Positions 1-11,923 of a DNA stretch of 64,000 nt are shown here, piece by piece (the stretch's first letter is position 1; every line of letters starts with the position of its first letter). Source of the stretch: Diphasiastrum complanatum. Lineage: Eukaryota; Streptophyta; Lycopodiopsida; Lycopodiales; Lycopodiaceae. Made by a program: the position numbers and the translations under genes. The stretch is from NCBI GenBank assembly GCA_029204225.1, contig CM055112.1, positions 24,492,693 to 24,556,692 of the forward strand, given 5' to 3'. The notes below the pieces were generated by a model. It was not told the origin of the DNA. It was given only the letters and a program-made list of their open reading frames with translations, and ran no database searches.

Positions 1-775
1 TTCATAGTTTCACGATCAGTATTAAGAGTATTCACATTTCAGTATTCACACCTCAATCCATCAACTGCTCATCCAACCTGCAAAAAGTTCAAACACACTG
101 ATTCTTATATTAAAATTATAAGTAACCAATCAAGACAACAAAAGATGAAAGTGTACGTATTTGTCAGGGTCTTGGATTGAGAAACAACCCATAAGTTGGC
201 GACAACAAGCATGAAGAATTGCTTCTTGGCTTCATGCACTCGCATGTGGTGTGATCACAAAAAAATAGTTGTCAACAAACAAACGACTGAAGCACTATAG
301 AAGCTTCACAAAAAAGGCTTTTAAACACGAGATTGTTCATTCCCTTTACTCATCACAATAAATAGCCAGAGACGGTCTGACCATCGAAGGCTCTGATTCA
401 GAAATATTTTGCGAAGTACTATGTGAAAGAGAGGAGCGCCTGTAAGATTGTAAAAATGACCATGTCACACACACAAATGTTGAACCAGCTAAAAAATAAA
501 CCAAAACAATTCAAGAAATTGCACAAAGTTGGGCTGAGCCAGTTGTCAGATTTAGTTAATTGCCATCCTCATTAAAGACTCTTAGACAATACATGCCCTC
601 CACCATTCCCTCACCAATATGAACGTCCCTGAGGCATGCTTCACCATTTTCAACCGCTCATAGTACTCAATAGCACGCCTCATCCAAATATTTACGCTTA
701 TTATCATATTAAACATAGCAACTAATTAAAATAGTCTTTTGTGTATTCTTCAGTAGTAGTAGTATTTGTTGATTT
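1..775. other. No recognisable gene, AT-rich
   Basis: I see no open frame of note and no recognised domain on either strand. It lies just downstream, in the minus-strand sense, of the Copia gag remnant at 776-1357, so it may be further decayed retroelement sequence. No protease signature (D-S-G-A) was found in it. Confidence 0.4.
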
Positions 776-1357
776 TTACAAGTTCATCTTCATCAGTATC
801 TTCTCCATTTTCAGTAGGTCAGCTACACGATTCCTGCAATTAAATGCTCGATGGCCTTTCGCATTGCAACAATAACACCTGAAACTTTTCTTCATGATCT
901 GGTTAGATTGCCTATCTAACGATTCAAAACTTCTCAAATTTTCACTAGGTTTACTATAACTCCAAGGTTTTTTCTTGTGAAATTTCTTCTTGCCACCTGT
1001 AAAGAGGGCATGTTCTACATCATCAGACTTGCGATGCAACTCCTCTTGAAGAAGAATCATAGTAATGGACTACGGATCCATCTATTGAGTAACACTACCA
1101 AATATTGATGTCATGTGATCAAATGACGCTCGAAGGCAATTAAGAAGCATCGTGACTGCTTCTTCAGCACTCACCATCGATCCAATCGCATCCAACTGTT
1201 CAATAAGCACTTGCAGCTTTGTGAAATGAACAAACATTGTGTCACCCTCTGCCATTTTCATGGTTATCAGCTTCTTGTGTAGGTACAAATGATTAGTGAC
1301 TCTTTTAGTCTCATACGTTGAGGCTAATGTGTCCCAGGCCTCCTTTGCCGACATCAA
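776..1357 (-). pseudogene. Copia gag remnant (UBN2 region plus zinc knuckle)
   Basis: This is a capsid-like gag fragment of a Ty1/Copia retrotransposon. The upstream 91 codons carry the gag helical pattern seen in the UBN2/Retrotran_gag_2 family (KEAWDTL, then LHKKLITMKMAEGD, then LLNCLRASFDHM). The downstream 94 codons carry a CCHC zinc knuckle, CYCCNAKGHRAFNC. Both blocks are in the same reading frame, separated only by two stop codons around 1,069-1,081, so this is one decayed gag and not two genes. No protease, integrase or reverse transcriptase follows it on the minus strand. The upstream end is lost around 1,357. Confidence 0.8.
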
Positions 1358-1599
1358 TCAATAGAAGCCACCTCTCATGAGTCAATAGCTATTGGAGAAG
1401 GTATTCAAGAGGAAGTCACATATAGAATCGATCATGCACTGAGAATGTTTTTTACATGCCATGGACACTACATAGATACCTTGTCATACACATGATCATA
1501 GGGAGTGTGGAAAATGGCACATTACAAAGCAATCTCCTAAAATAACCAACTTATGAACCTTGAGTGAATGAGATTTAAGATCACAAGAGAAGAAAGATA

Positions 1600-2588
<989 letters not shown>

Positions 2589-2748
2589 GTTGGGCAATCA
2601 GAACGCATAAAGCTGTGATTATCTTTTAGCATAAGTTGTCTATTAGACTATTTTTGCACCTAGCAGCCGATTAGAATGGGAGAGCTATTCCACAATATTC
2701 CTGCTCTTTTTTCCATTCTCGTTCTTCCTATCTCCCTTGTGCCATCAG
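2589..2748 (+). repeat. Possible short 5' LTR of Copia-1
   Basis: The stretch begins TGTTGGGCAATC and ends just before a tRNA-iMet-like primer-binding site at 2,751, which is where an LTR would sit. No matching 3' copy is visible because the 3' end of the element is truncated, so the boundaries cannot be confirmed. Confidence 0.3.
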
Positions 2749-2750
2749 AT

Positions 2751-2769
2751 TTGTATCAAAGCGTAGCTC
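2751..2769 (+). other. Degenerate primer-binding site of Copia-1
   Basis: The sequence TTGTATCAAAGCGTAGCTC resembles the Copia consensus TGGTATCAGAGC, the complement of initiator-Met tRNA. It sits 46 bp before the gag start at 2,815, the expected place. Confidence 0.45.
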
Positions 2770-2814
2770 AAATAAACCAAGAGATTAAGTTTGTTCTACT
2801 TGTATACTGTTATC

Positions 2815-3943
2815 ATGTCTCATATAGGTAGCTCTTCATCTTCATCACTCAATGAAGCTAGAGTCATTGACAAGTTCAATGGTTCTAACTTTTACATCTG
2901 GAAGTTAAAAACTTACAATGATGTTGATAGATAGAGATGTTTGGGATGTAGTAGAAGGTGCAAACCTGAAACCAAAAGATGGTGATCAAGCAAAGGCCTG
3001 GAGGATCAAAGATTAGAAGGCCTTAGCATTTATCACACTCAATCTGGACGACTCCCAAATATCTCATGTTACCACGTGCAAAACCTCTAAGGAAGCACTG
3101 GACTTGTTATCAAGTCTCTATGAGACTCACGATGTAACCACGAGATTACATCTTAGAAGGAAGTTCTTTACTCTTAGCATGTCTGATTCTACTGCCATCA
3201 CTTCTCACATCAACAGCTTCAAGTCCCTGTTAGATTAATTATCAGCTGTAGGATGTTCTATTCAAGATTATGATGTCGTTATGACCTTGCTTTCTTCTCT
3301 TCCAAAGTTGTATGAACACTTTTGGGTGATGATTTCCACACAACCCAACCTCACTCTTCAAAAGGTGATCGGTCATCTCCTTCGAGAAGAAATACGGAGA
3401 AAGATTAGCAACCTGTCCATCAAAGACAACTCCATGGCTCTATACACCAAGAAGAAAGACTATTCCAAGGGCAAGAATCAAGTGCAGCAACAACAACATA
3501 AGCCTCACACTCAAGGTGAGCATGGTGGATCGTGCAAGAAGCTTTTCTGCAGATATTGCAAAAGAGCTAATCATGACATCAAGGAGTGTCGCATCAGGAT
3601 CTACAACAAGGCAAAGAAGCAGCAACAACAACAACAACAACCAGACTCCTCCAATGTGGCTGAATTCAAGGAGCAAGACACACACTTGTTAATGGCTTAC
3701 AATAGCAACGAAGATTGTGATAGTTGGTACCTGGACAGCGGCGCTACCCAATACATGACCTCTCGCAAGGAATGGTTTACAGAGTGCACAACTTACAATA
3801 GAGACCAATTTATCTACCTCAGAGATTCTAGCACCATACGCATGGAAGGTAAAGGAGCTGTGAAGATCACCTTCAACAACGATCTATCCATCTGTGTTCC
3901 TAACGTCCTTCATGTTCCTCAGTTATCAAAGAACCTGTTATAA
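2815..3943 (+). pseudogene. Copia-1 gag and protease, broken
   Basis: Gag starts at ATG 2,815 (MSHIGSSSSSSLNEARVIDK) and is interrupted near 2,935 by a frameshift and stop in a region that should read through W-K-x-K. From 3,281 a 220-codon open stretch covers the gag C-terminus, a zinc knuckle CRYCKRANHDIKEC, a glutamine-rich spacer encoded by CAA/CAG runs, and the aspartic protease signature WYLDSGATQYMT, followed by VLHVPQLSKNLL. The family is Ty1/Copia. The polyQ stretch (about residues 112-120 of the open stretch) is a simple-sequence expansion. Confidence 0.85.
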
Positions 3944-4109
3944 GTCTCTAAGATAACTGATGAGGGCTACACTGCTACTTTCTCATCTAAGTAGTGTACA
4001 ATACTCGAGGAAGATACTACTCTGACTACATGCACTAGAGTCAAAAATCTTTACGTACTCTCTATTTCAGTTGCATTAGCTAGTATCTCTAATGAAAACG
4101 TAAACGATA

Positions 4110-4898
4110 GTGCTGTTCTATGGCATAGTCGATTTTGACACGTGAATACAAGATCACTTTCTTATATGCGTTGTAATAATTTAGTTGATGAGTTGAATTT
4201 CTCATCTTCATTGGATAGATAATCTTTCTTTTGTGAATTATGCATCTATGGGAAGCACTCTAGAAACAAATTTTCAAAATCACATTCCATCAAAACAAAG
4301 CATGTATTGGATCTTGTACATAACAATCTTTGTGTTCATTAAGCACAAATCTGAAGCCTTTGAATGCTTCGAGAGATTCAAGGCCATGGCTAAGACACAA
4401 ATGTCTACAAAAGTGAAGGCACTCCAAACTGATGGCGACGACGAATACCTCTCTAACGAGATGTCCGACTACATGGCTGAACATGGTATGAGAAGACTAT
4501 TCACCACTTTCTATTCACGTCAATAGAACCGGATTGTAAAAAGGAAGAATCAAACTCTTCTCAACTCAGTTAGATCCATGCTACATCAAGCACACCTACC
4601 TGCAAAGTTTTGGGTAGAAGCTACTGCCACAGCCTGTTACGTGCAGAACAGATCCAGCACCAAAGCCGTCAACAACAAAACTCCTTATGAAGTTTGGCAT
4701 GGACACAAGCCTAGTGTTAGCCATTTAAAAATCTTTGGTTGTATATGTTTTGTTCACATTCCTAAACAACTTAGGAAGAAGCCGGATCATAGGACAAATA
4801 AATGTATTTTCATTGGCTATCTTAATGAGCATAAAGCTTATAAAGTTTATGATCCATCCACCAATGTAGTATTTGTCTCTGGGGATGTAATATTTTAA
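4110..4898 (+). pseudogene. Copia-1 integrase remnant
   Basis: It begins with the GAG-pre-integrase motif VLWHSRF (4,113) and continues through integrase core fragments. The second catalytic Asp is kept in LQTDGDDEY. The usual NGxxER glutamate position reads NRIVKRKN, so the third catalytic residue is Lys. Downstream are the well-conserved AKFWVEA, NKTPYEVWHG and LKIFGCICFVHIP blocks. Stops and frame changes separate the pieces, so no active integrase can be made. Confidence 0.8.
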
Positions 4899-5189
4899 GA
4901 ACATGCATACTATGATTTCAGACAACCATCGATAAACGATGCCATGTCATTTCATCCTATTTTAGGTAGCATTCAGCCTTCCAACGTTGATGGTTCTTCT
5001 ACAAAACCTGTAGCTACAGTTACAGAAGCCGAGCAGCCGATAGTACATGTCATCAAACCAGACCATGCCAGCTCAAGCAGATCTGGAGAAATTCAAGAAG
5101 AAGCATCATCGCATCATGGTCAACCAAACGTCCGTAGATTCTCACGGACTCAGACAGTTCCTGAGAAGTATGCACCTCAATCATTCTAG

Positions 5190-5736
5190 ACTTCATCAGA
5201 AGAACCAGAGAGCCTAGCCGAAGCAATTAGCTCCAAGGATGTTGTGAAGTGGCAAGAAGCTATGGACCCTTATCATTCACTAATAGGATCTTTGATGTAT
5301 GCAATGATGTGTACTAGACCAGATTTAGCATACACTGTTAGCACGTTAAGTCAATTCATGTCTAATCCTAGGATCTCTCATTGGAAAGCATTAAAGAGAG
5401 TGATGAGATATATTCAGGGAAGTTTAGATCACATTTTATGTCATGATGGAAATGCTATTGACCCACTCATCCTGCGAGGCTATTCCAACTCAGATTGGGA
5501 GGAACAGTCTCTACCAGAAAATCTACCTCCGGGTTCTGTTTCTATCTGGCAGGGGGACCGATTTCATGGAACTCAAGGAAGCAAAAATTAGTTGCGCTTT
5601 CTTCAATAGAGACAAAGTGCATTGCAGCATGTCGAACTTCAAAAAAGCTATATGGATCAGGTTATTACTTCACGACTTGCATCACACTCAGTTCAATGCC
5701 ACCACCATTCTGTGTGACAAGTTGAGCTGTATTTTG
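5190..5736 (+). pseudogene. Copia-1 RT-edge and RNase H remnant
   Basis: The start shows the RT-domain entry (KWQEAMD), immediately followed by the RT exit block MYAMMCTRPDLAYTVS and the RNase H core GYSNSDWEE, then KQKLVALSSIETKCIA in another frame. About 1.9 kb that would encode the RT fingers and palm, including the V-D-D active site, is absent. It stops inside RNase H after ILCDKLSCI. Confidence 0.8.
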
Positions 5737-5892
5737 TTGGAGAAAGAGAGGGGATGAGAGAATCAGTTGTGTGTGAGAAATAGCTCAAAAGAAAGACAAA
5801 CATGAAAAATAAACGAAACTCGAAACACGAACGAGAAACAAACTCAAACGGAATGTATTTGTGCATAGTGGAATGAGCTATAAGTCTCTTTT
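5737..5892. other. Junction between two truncated Copia copies
   Basis: About 155 bp between the broken 3' ends of plus-strand Copia-1 and minus-strand Copia-2, which point at each other. It starts TGTTGGAGAAAGAGAG, so it could be a fragment of an LTR, but no second copy was found in the window. Confidence 0.35.
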
Positions 5893-5893
5893 C

Positions 5894-6388
5894 CTAAGCA
5901 TGCCTATCAGAGACGATTAGGGCATTAGTGACAGATTTGGACTGGATCATGTAGATATCTTCTTGTATGACTCCATTCAGATAGGTTGTTTGTACATCAA
6001 GTTGATGCACTTCGAGGTCGGCAGGTGCAGCATTAGACAGGAGCATTCGGATCGACGAATTTTTGAATACTGGACTGAAAGTCTCGCTGTAGTCGACATT
6101 GGAGATCTGAGTGAATCCTCGTGCTACCAATCTTGCCTTCCTTCAACCAATTGCTCCGTTGGCATTATATTTGATCTTAAAGATCCATTTGCAATCAATG
6201 ATATTGTAGCCAATAGGAGCTTTGACTAATGACCATGTCTTGCTCTTGATTAGAGAGGAATACTCTCTTTCAATAGCTTCTCTCCAGAGATCAGAGTCTG
6301 GTTGGTGGAGTGCCTCTTTGACTGTCATCGGTTCCAATATCAAGAGACAGACAGACTCAGGAGTATACCTTGTGGGTTGTGTATGCAC
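5894..6388 (-). pseudogene. Copia-2 reverse transcriptase, N-terminal part only
   Basis: Two adjacent blocks: LWREAIEREYSSLIKSKTW with CKWIFKIKYNANG, then ARGFTQISNVDYSETFSPV with LDVQTTYLNGVIQEDIYM. These are the first part of the Copia RT (RVT_2). The catalytic V-D-D block never appears because the copy ends a few codons later. A stop or frame change lies between 6,130 and 6,143. Confidence 0.85.
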
Positions 6389-6606
6389 TCGGCTTGATCT
6401 TCTGGGAGGATTCGACCGATGAACCGCTCTTGGGACTTGTTGCTGGGTAGAAGCAACTTCTTCGTCTGATTCACTGTCTCAAAGTGGATCGACAATAGAC
6501 ACGCCTGAGCCAGAAGCTCGGATTGTTGTGTTAATGGCAGGTGATGAAGGTCCTCCTGGAGCAATGTCTTTGTCTTTGAGGTCGATGAAATGATCCTCAA
6601 TAAAGA

Positions 6607-7676
6607 CTATATCCCGGCTCTACAAGATTTGCTGGTGTCAGTATCATACAACTTGTAAGTATTATCAGATGAAATATATCCGATCAGGATGGTCTTGAGA
6701 CCTTGGAAGTCCAATTTCTTCCTCGTGTCTTTTGGGATCTGCGTGTAGGCAATGCACCCAAACACTCTTAAGTTCTTCAACGAAGGCTTAGAGCCTGTCC
6801 ACACCTCATGGGGTGTCTTGCCTGAGAGGGCCTTAGTCGAACATCTGTTCTGGATGTAAGCTGTAGTGGAGACAGCTTCAGCCCAGAAACTCTTGGGCAA
6901 CAATGCATGCGATAGCATACATTTGGCAGATTTAACCAAGGTTCGGTTCTTCCTCTTGCCTAAGCCATTAGACTGAGGTTTGTAAGGAGTGATGAATTGC
7001 TGCTCAATGCCTTGGCTTTGGCAGTACTCCTTAAACTAGATAGAGATATATTCTCCACCGTTTTCTGACCTGAGGGCCTTGATCGTTCGTCCAGTCTCCT
7101 TTTCTGCATGCTCCTTGAAGATTTTGAAGCAGTTGAAGGCTTCTAATTTCTTCTTTATAAAATACACCATAGTTCTTCTAAAAAATTCATCAATAAAAGT
7201 TATAAAATACTTGGCATCCTTCAACGAAGGATTTTTCATCGGGCCACAAATGTCTGAATGTACAACGTCTAGCAATCCTCTAGTAGTATGCTGATGGCTT
7301 GATCTAAATGATTTTCTAATCTGTTTACCAACTACACAGTCTTGACAGACAGGTAACTTGACCTTTTCGCGAGGATAGTCGAGATAAAAAACAATAGATT
7401 GTCTAGACATTTGTGTACAACAGCATGATTCAAATGACCAAGTCTATAATGCCAAAGTAAATTTTTATTTGAATGGATAGTAGTATTGAGCGCCTGATTA
7501 GAGGCAAAAAAGCAATGATTTAATTTATACAAGTATCCATGCCTCTTTCTGAGTGCTAGGATCTTGCCTGTCCTATCAACTACTTTGCATTGATCACATT
7601 CGAATTCTACTCTATGTCCTAGATCTGTGATTCTACTTATAGAGAGCAAATTCGTAGATAAATTTGGTACACACAA
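6607..7676 (-). pseudogene. Copia-2 GAG-pre-integrase and integrase, broken
   Basis: It contains LLWHYRLGHLNHAVVHKCL (pre-integrase), the core block VVHSDICGPM with the first catalytic Asp, and IKALRSENGGEYIS, where the usual T-D-N-G-G-E-Y second Asp is Glu. The C-terminal half from 6,939 has AKCMLSHALLPKSFWAEAV, TPHEVWTGSKPS and LRVFGCIAYTQIP. The piece that should hold the third catalytic residue lies between 6,940 and 7,036 and has stops. Confidence 0.85.
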
Positions 7677-8737
7677 GACTTTAGAGAGAGCTGAGACTGA
7701 TTATTTGCAAAGCTTAATCTTACAGTGCCTTCACCTTTAATAACTTGTGTGCTATTGTCACCAAGGTGAACATACTTTTGGGTACTGTAAGGTGTATAGG
7801 ACTCGAAACAGCCAATAAGGCTAGTCATGTGCTGAGTGGCTCCGGAATCCAAAAACTAAGAACTGTCTCCAGATCCTCCTTGATGGCTGGTCATGAAGGC
7901 ATCATGATCCGCTTCTTGAATAGGCTGTGAAGCTTCTGCAACTGCATTTTCCACTTGATTCGATGGCCCCTCGCTGTTGTTATTTGTTTGAAGTATCCGA
8001 CAGTCTTGTATTTTGTGGTTGTTTCGCTTGCAGTATCTGCAGAATTGCTTCTTCTTTGTCTGCGGATTCGACGGTTCTTTGTGCTGAGCTGGTTTCTAGT
8101 ATGGCTTTTATTGCTTCGGGCCTTTCTTCTCCTTCTGCTTAGTCGTGCTCTTGTTGGTGTATAAGGCGTGAGAATCAGCTGAGGAACTTGTTGCTTCGTT
8201 CCTCCGCGTGTCTTCCTGCAACAACATAGTAATGACTCTCAAAATATTCAGTTTTGGATGAGTCATGATGATCATCACCCAGCTGTCATATGAGCTTGCC
8301 AAGCTTGTAAGCAGTTGCATTACTGCATCTTGATCGTCTATGACAGATTCGACAGCGGCCATTTGCCTTAGCAGGTTCTTGGATTGATTAATGTGATCCT
8401 GTAGTGGATCACCATTCGCCATCTTGAGGGAGTAAAATTTCTTCCTGAGATGTAGCTTGGAAGCTATATCTCGCACTTTGTATAGTGTGCTCAAGATGTC
8501 CTAGACTTCTTTCGATGTCTGAGCCTCGGAGACATGGCCGATCTGGGTATTCGTGATGTTGAGGATGATCAGCGCGAAAGCCTTTCCATCCTTCAGCTTC
8601 CATCTGGCGATTGATGCGTCGTCTGCTTCGGGTTTCCCTTCTACACCTGTAACAACATCATACAATTATTTAGCCATTAGTACAGTTTTCATCTTGAATT
8701 TCCACAGATGGTAATTGGCTCCATCAAGCTTGTCCAT
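7637..8737 (-). pseudogene. Copia-2 gag and protease, broken
   Basis: Gag starts at an ATG at 8,737 (MDKLDGANYHLWKFKMKTVL) and is interrupted by stops and frame changes. The best open block is 8,494-8,108 (LHLRKKFYSLKMANGDPL ... HPKLNILRVITMLLQED). A zinc knuckle CRYCKRNNHKIQDC lies near 8,050-8,000. The aspartic protease follows with FLDSGATQHMTS at about 7,855. The gag is related to, but distinct from, that of Copia-1, with which it shares the knuckle style CRYCKR-N-H-I-C. Confidence 0.85.
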
Positions 8738-8769
8738 GATGGGACTGGCTTTCCCTTGGAAATCCATGT

Positions 8770-9420
8770 GGAAGAATTAGTCTAAGTGATAGGAAAAACT
8801 ATCAGTAACTTTTCTTGTTTTTTAGTTGTGGATTAGATTTCATTTCTTGTTTGTGGATTAATGTAAGGAATCAGCATTCAAGTAAACTAAATAGGCTGGA
8901 TTTGTGGTGTAGATCTTGCATATTCTCTTACATTCCAGTTCTTGATTGTTCTTGGGCATTCCAACCATCAAGAAATGGGTGTTTCTTGATTCTTGGGCTG
9001 CTAGAGTGCTGTTAGGAATCTAGTTTCTTTTTCTTGTTTCTTGCTGAGTAGTTTAATCTTGTCATTGTTTTGTTCCCTGATTTTAGTAGATAGATTGTAG
9101 AGTTGCTCCCTGATTCAGAACGCTGATCTATACTGAACTAGGACTGGTTGCATGGCATGTTTATGCATGTAACTGAGTAACGAATCCGTCTCTCCCCACT
9201 GATAGGCTGGGAATACACATTGTTATCTGAGAAACACTTCTGTTTGGAAGTCGTTCTAACAAGTAGACCAAACCGTAAGAACCGTAACCTACAGAAGTAA
9301 CAAAAAGAAGAACGATAAAAAGAAATTGTGTTCACAGATTCAGTGGAATCTGTGAACATTAGCTATAGCTTCCTCGAGTAGATCACTCCTTTGGATCACC
9401 TGGTTGTAGCGTTGTTTCAA
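8770..9420. other. Copia-2 leader, T-rich, no coding signal
   Basis: Lies between the gag start and an extra small open frame in the leader of Copia-2. It is rich in TTTCTTG and TTGTGGATTA-like words, with no conserved domain. It may be a separate insertion into the leader. Confidence 0.4.
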
Positions 9421-9666
9421 CTAATTCTTCTTATTCGCAGGTGCATTTGGTGGATCGATCCTTGAGACCTTCGCCATAGCAGACTTTTGCGGCGGTTGAG
9501 CTGGTACTTTCTTGATTCCGTAACGATCTGGGTCCATGTGGTGTTGGACTTGCTCATCAGTCAGCTCAATCTCCTTATTATAAGTTAGAGCATGTTGCTA
9601 AGGGACTAAATCATCGTCCACTGGGTTCTCAATAGGTTCCGCTGACAGCCATGCTACGTTTATCAT
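9421..9666 (-). CDS. Unrecognised small ORF in the Copia-2 leader, one internal stop
   Basis: An 82-codon frame from ATG 9,666 to TAG 9,421, interrupted once by an in-frame TAG after codon 22 (...DDDLVP, stop, QHALTYNKEIEL...). The product would be charged and hydrophilic, with a central TDEQVQHHMDPDRYGIKKV block and a proline-rich tail ending PPNAPANKKN. I do not recognise it. It sits between the primer-binding site and gag, where Copia elements normally have no gene, so it could be captured host sequence, an insertion or chance. Confidence 0.3.
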
Positions 9667-10455
9667 ATTCACCCCAATTGTGATTGGTGTGTCCCTAGTG
9701 TAACATCCGGGTGAAGATGTGCTAGGTTCAGGATCTGATTCATATTGACATGTCAAATCCTCCTAGTATCTTCACCGTTAATTGATTTGATCACCATCCA
9801 ACGGTATAGAACAATCATGTGCACTAATGGGCACTCCACGGGCGGCTGGACCCTTCCAAACGCCAAGTGAGCCACCTCCTTGGCCATGCGCGACCTATCT
9901 CTACCTCCTGTCCACGACCTCGTCTTCCCAAGCTGGTTCTGCCCTATTTAATCTCATTTTCAGACTAATTTGAGTGCGATCTGAGGCCTAGATAGGGTCG
10001 CCCTTCTGATTCAGAGTTTGTAGAGTGTTCAAACGTAAACTTCCGTGGAGAAACGATGATTTTAGCTCAGCTTGAAAAAATGGCTTTTTCTCACTTTCTT
10101 CAGGCAAATCTCTGACATAAAGCTTAGAATCTCTCTGTGGCTGGTTGAAAATATGAATAGCTTTCTTCCTGTCTTTACGGCGTCCAAAACGGAGCAAAAC
10201 AACAAAGAAATCACCAGTTATATGTGTAGAAAACCGTAACCTCTGACCGGTTCGGATTTTCGACTAGCTACAAAATTGCCAAATTTCCACCAAATTTTAC
10301 CCTGTCTGATGTTATGCACAGGCTAGTAAACCCTCTATTGAGCACCAATGCTTTTCTTTCCACTTCAACCCGCCGTAAACACCGAACTCTCAGAAGACTT
10401 CTCTTCTCCCGAAGCTCTCTTCAACGACGACACTGTACTGTGTACACTCCCTGTA
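9667..10455. other. Copia-2 leader, no recognised gene
   Basis: Leader sequence between the primer-binding site and the small ORF. A 70-codon frame (10,197-9,988, minus) is lysine/arginine-rich but matches nothing I know. Confidence 0.4.
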
Positions 10456-10470
10456 CGACTCTGATACCAA
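10456..10470 (-). other. Copia-2 primer-binding site
   Basis: On the minus strand the sequence reads TTGGTATCAGAGTCG, a close match to the initiator-Met tRNA complement used by Copia elements (TGGTATCAGAGC). It fixes the orientation of Copia-2 and puts its 5' LTR at higher coordinates. Confidence 0.75.
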
Positions 10471-10472
10471 CT

Positions 10473-10750
10473 TAGAATTTGCTTCGAATAGGAACACAAA
10501 TCATGCTACACAGTAACACAGATAGAAAACATTCTCCACACCAAGCTCATGTAGCAACTGTATTTCTCTGTAGGATCGAAGATCTCTCATAGTAGTAGCC
10601 CTTCCGCTTGTCAACAAGGGTTAGAACGTTGAATAGGTACCTAACTATGTAAAGATGCTACTTTTAGATAGTTCTCTACTTCTTCCACTAACTACCACCT
10701 TTAACACTACCCCCACTAACTCTACTCCACTAAACTAGCATTCAACATGA
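10473..10750 (-). repeat. Proximal part of Copia-2 5' LTR
   Basis: Sequence immediately outside the primer-binding site. On the minus strand it could start at TGTTGAATGC (about 10,748) and end near AAGCA. The true LTR may extend further right, past the AG microsatellite to the TATA box at 11,080. No 3' copy survives to set the limits. Confidence 0.4.
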
Positions 10751-10809
10751 TTTGTAGTGAAAAGAGATGGGAGAGAGAGAGAGTTAGATGGATAGAAGGA
10801 GCATAGAAG

Positions 10810-10811
<2 letters not shown>

Positions 10812-10885
<74 letters not shown>
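10812..10885. repeat. (AG)n microsatellite, 74 bp
   Basis: Uninterrupted AG repeat. Read on the minus strand it is (CT)n, located about 200 bp downstream of an LTR-type TATA box. Confidence 0.97.
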
Positions 10886-10887
<2 letters not shown>

Positions 10888-11079
10888 AGCTCACTTGCTC
10901 ATTGTACTTGCTAAGAGAAAAACATAAACTATTGAAACCAAAAAGCATGAACTTGAAAGTCAATGAAAAACAACAAGAGCAATAGCAAGCATTGAATAGC
11001 AAATGAGGATGCTTCTCTTCGAAAAATAGTAGAGTTTTCTCCTTCTCATTAAGCATGAAAATAGAGTACAAATGATGCC

Positions 11080-11087
11080 TTTTTATA
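11080..11087 (-). promoter_or_regulatory. TATA box, probable LTR promoter
   Basis: On the minus strand the context is CCCCATTTATAAAAAGGCATC, a strong TATA motif. It lies upstream of the (CT)n tract and the Copia-2 primer-binding site, so it is probably the U3 promoter of the Copia-2 LTR. A very similar arrangement (CTTCCCTATAAAAGG followed by CTn) occurs at 35,317. Confidence 0.5.
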
Positions 11088-11099
11088 AATGGGGAAGGC

Positions 11100-11920
11100 C
11101 CCCGACCCACTTCCTCGCACTGGAGCTATCAATATCATCATGCCTAGTCAAGCCTCCGACGATAACTGGCATCTCATACCAACAACAATCGCCCTTGGCT
11201 CTCCCTAGCACACATCTCCTGGCCTGGAGATACATCCTGGCTACTGCACGTGCGCCACGGGTAGACTGAGTGAATGGCAAAAGGGAAGCCCCCACCAATA
11301 TATATAGGCATAGCATAGTGGGTCATGTCGGCGACACGTGACCACCTAGGATGGTGATGTGTGGCACCAAATCACGTCGATAACGCCAGACCTGCGTCAT
11401 GCCCCTTGCGAGGCCGTCACTGAAGGTTGTACCGTTATGGTACATAACAAAGTCTCACGTAGTAGATCCAAGTCAAAAGGAAAAGTAGTATGTGGACGAT
11501 TCAATTGTAATGTTATTACTTTTGTATTGTTTAAATTAGTGATTGAAGATGTTCTAACTACATAGAGTAGTGTCAATTCTTAGGGTGTTTTATTTCTAGA
11601 CTTTTTCTTGAAGTTTTTAAGAAAATGATACTTATGGGCTTTTATGGACTTTTTCTTTCAAGGGCACATTGACTTTTAGATTGATTTTTTCCAAGGGTTG
11701 GAGTGCCTTGACTTTTCTTGAATTTTTTAATGGTTCTCGGGTTGACTTTTCCTTTATGTTTGATTGAAGGGCACCATTTTCATGACTTGGACATCATCAT
11801 TTAGCTTCCTTGCGATAGTGGTAAGCTATCATGACGATTCTTTCAAAGTTGACGTGTCTTTTCTAGGTTTTTGAGTTGTCTTTTAGATTGCAAGACTTTC
11901 ATTTATTTATTTATATTTCA
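11100..11920. other. Unassigned, possible U3 of an LTR then AT-rich DNA
   Basis: 11,100-11,400 is GC-richer than its surroundings and lies upstream (minus sense) of the TATA box, so it may be LTR U3. Short frames here overlap each other on both strands and have no domain. 11,580-11,920 is T-rich with tandem-like TTGACTTTTC words and no gene. Confidence 0.35.
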
Positions 11921-11923
11921 ATC

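Larger units (their letters stand above)
2815..5736 (+). mobile_element. Copia-1, deleted Ty1/Copia retrotransposon
   Basis: Domain order on the plus strand is gag, protease, GAG-pre-integrase, integrase, a proline/serine-rich linker, a scar where almost all of the reverse transcriptase is missing, then RNase H. The frame is broken by many stops and frameshifts. The RT gap is between ...KWQEAMD (just before 5,269) and YHSLIGSLMYA, which in intact Copia proteins lie at the two ends of the RT domain. The copy ends abruptly inside RNase H at about 5,736. It could no longer encode its own reverse transcriptase. Confidence 0.85.
5893..10470 (-). mobile_element. Copia-2, 3'-truncated Ty1/Copia retrotransposon
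   Basis: Read on the minus strand: primer-binding site (10,470-10,456), a long leader of about 1.7 kb, gag, zinc knuckle, protease, integrase, then the N-terminal third of reverse transcriptase, ending at 5,893. The RT palm, RNase H, polypurine tract and 3' LTR are missing. Stops and frameshifts interrupt every domain. The leader is unusually long for Copia and carries an extra small open frame at 9,421-9,666. Confidence 0.85.
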
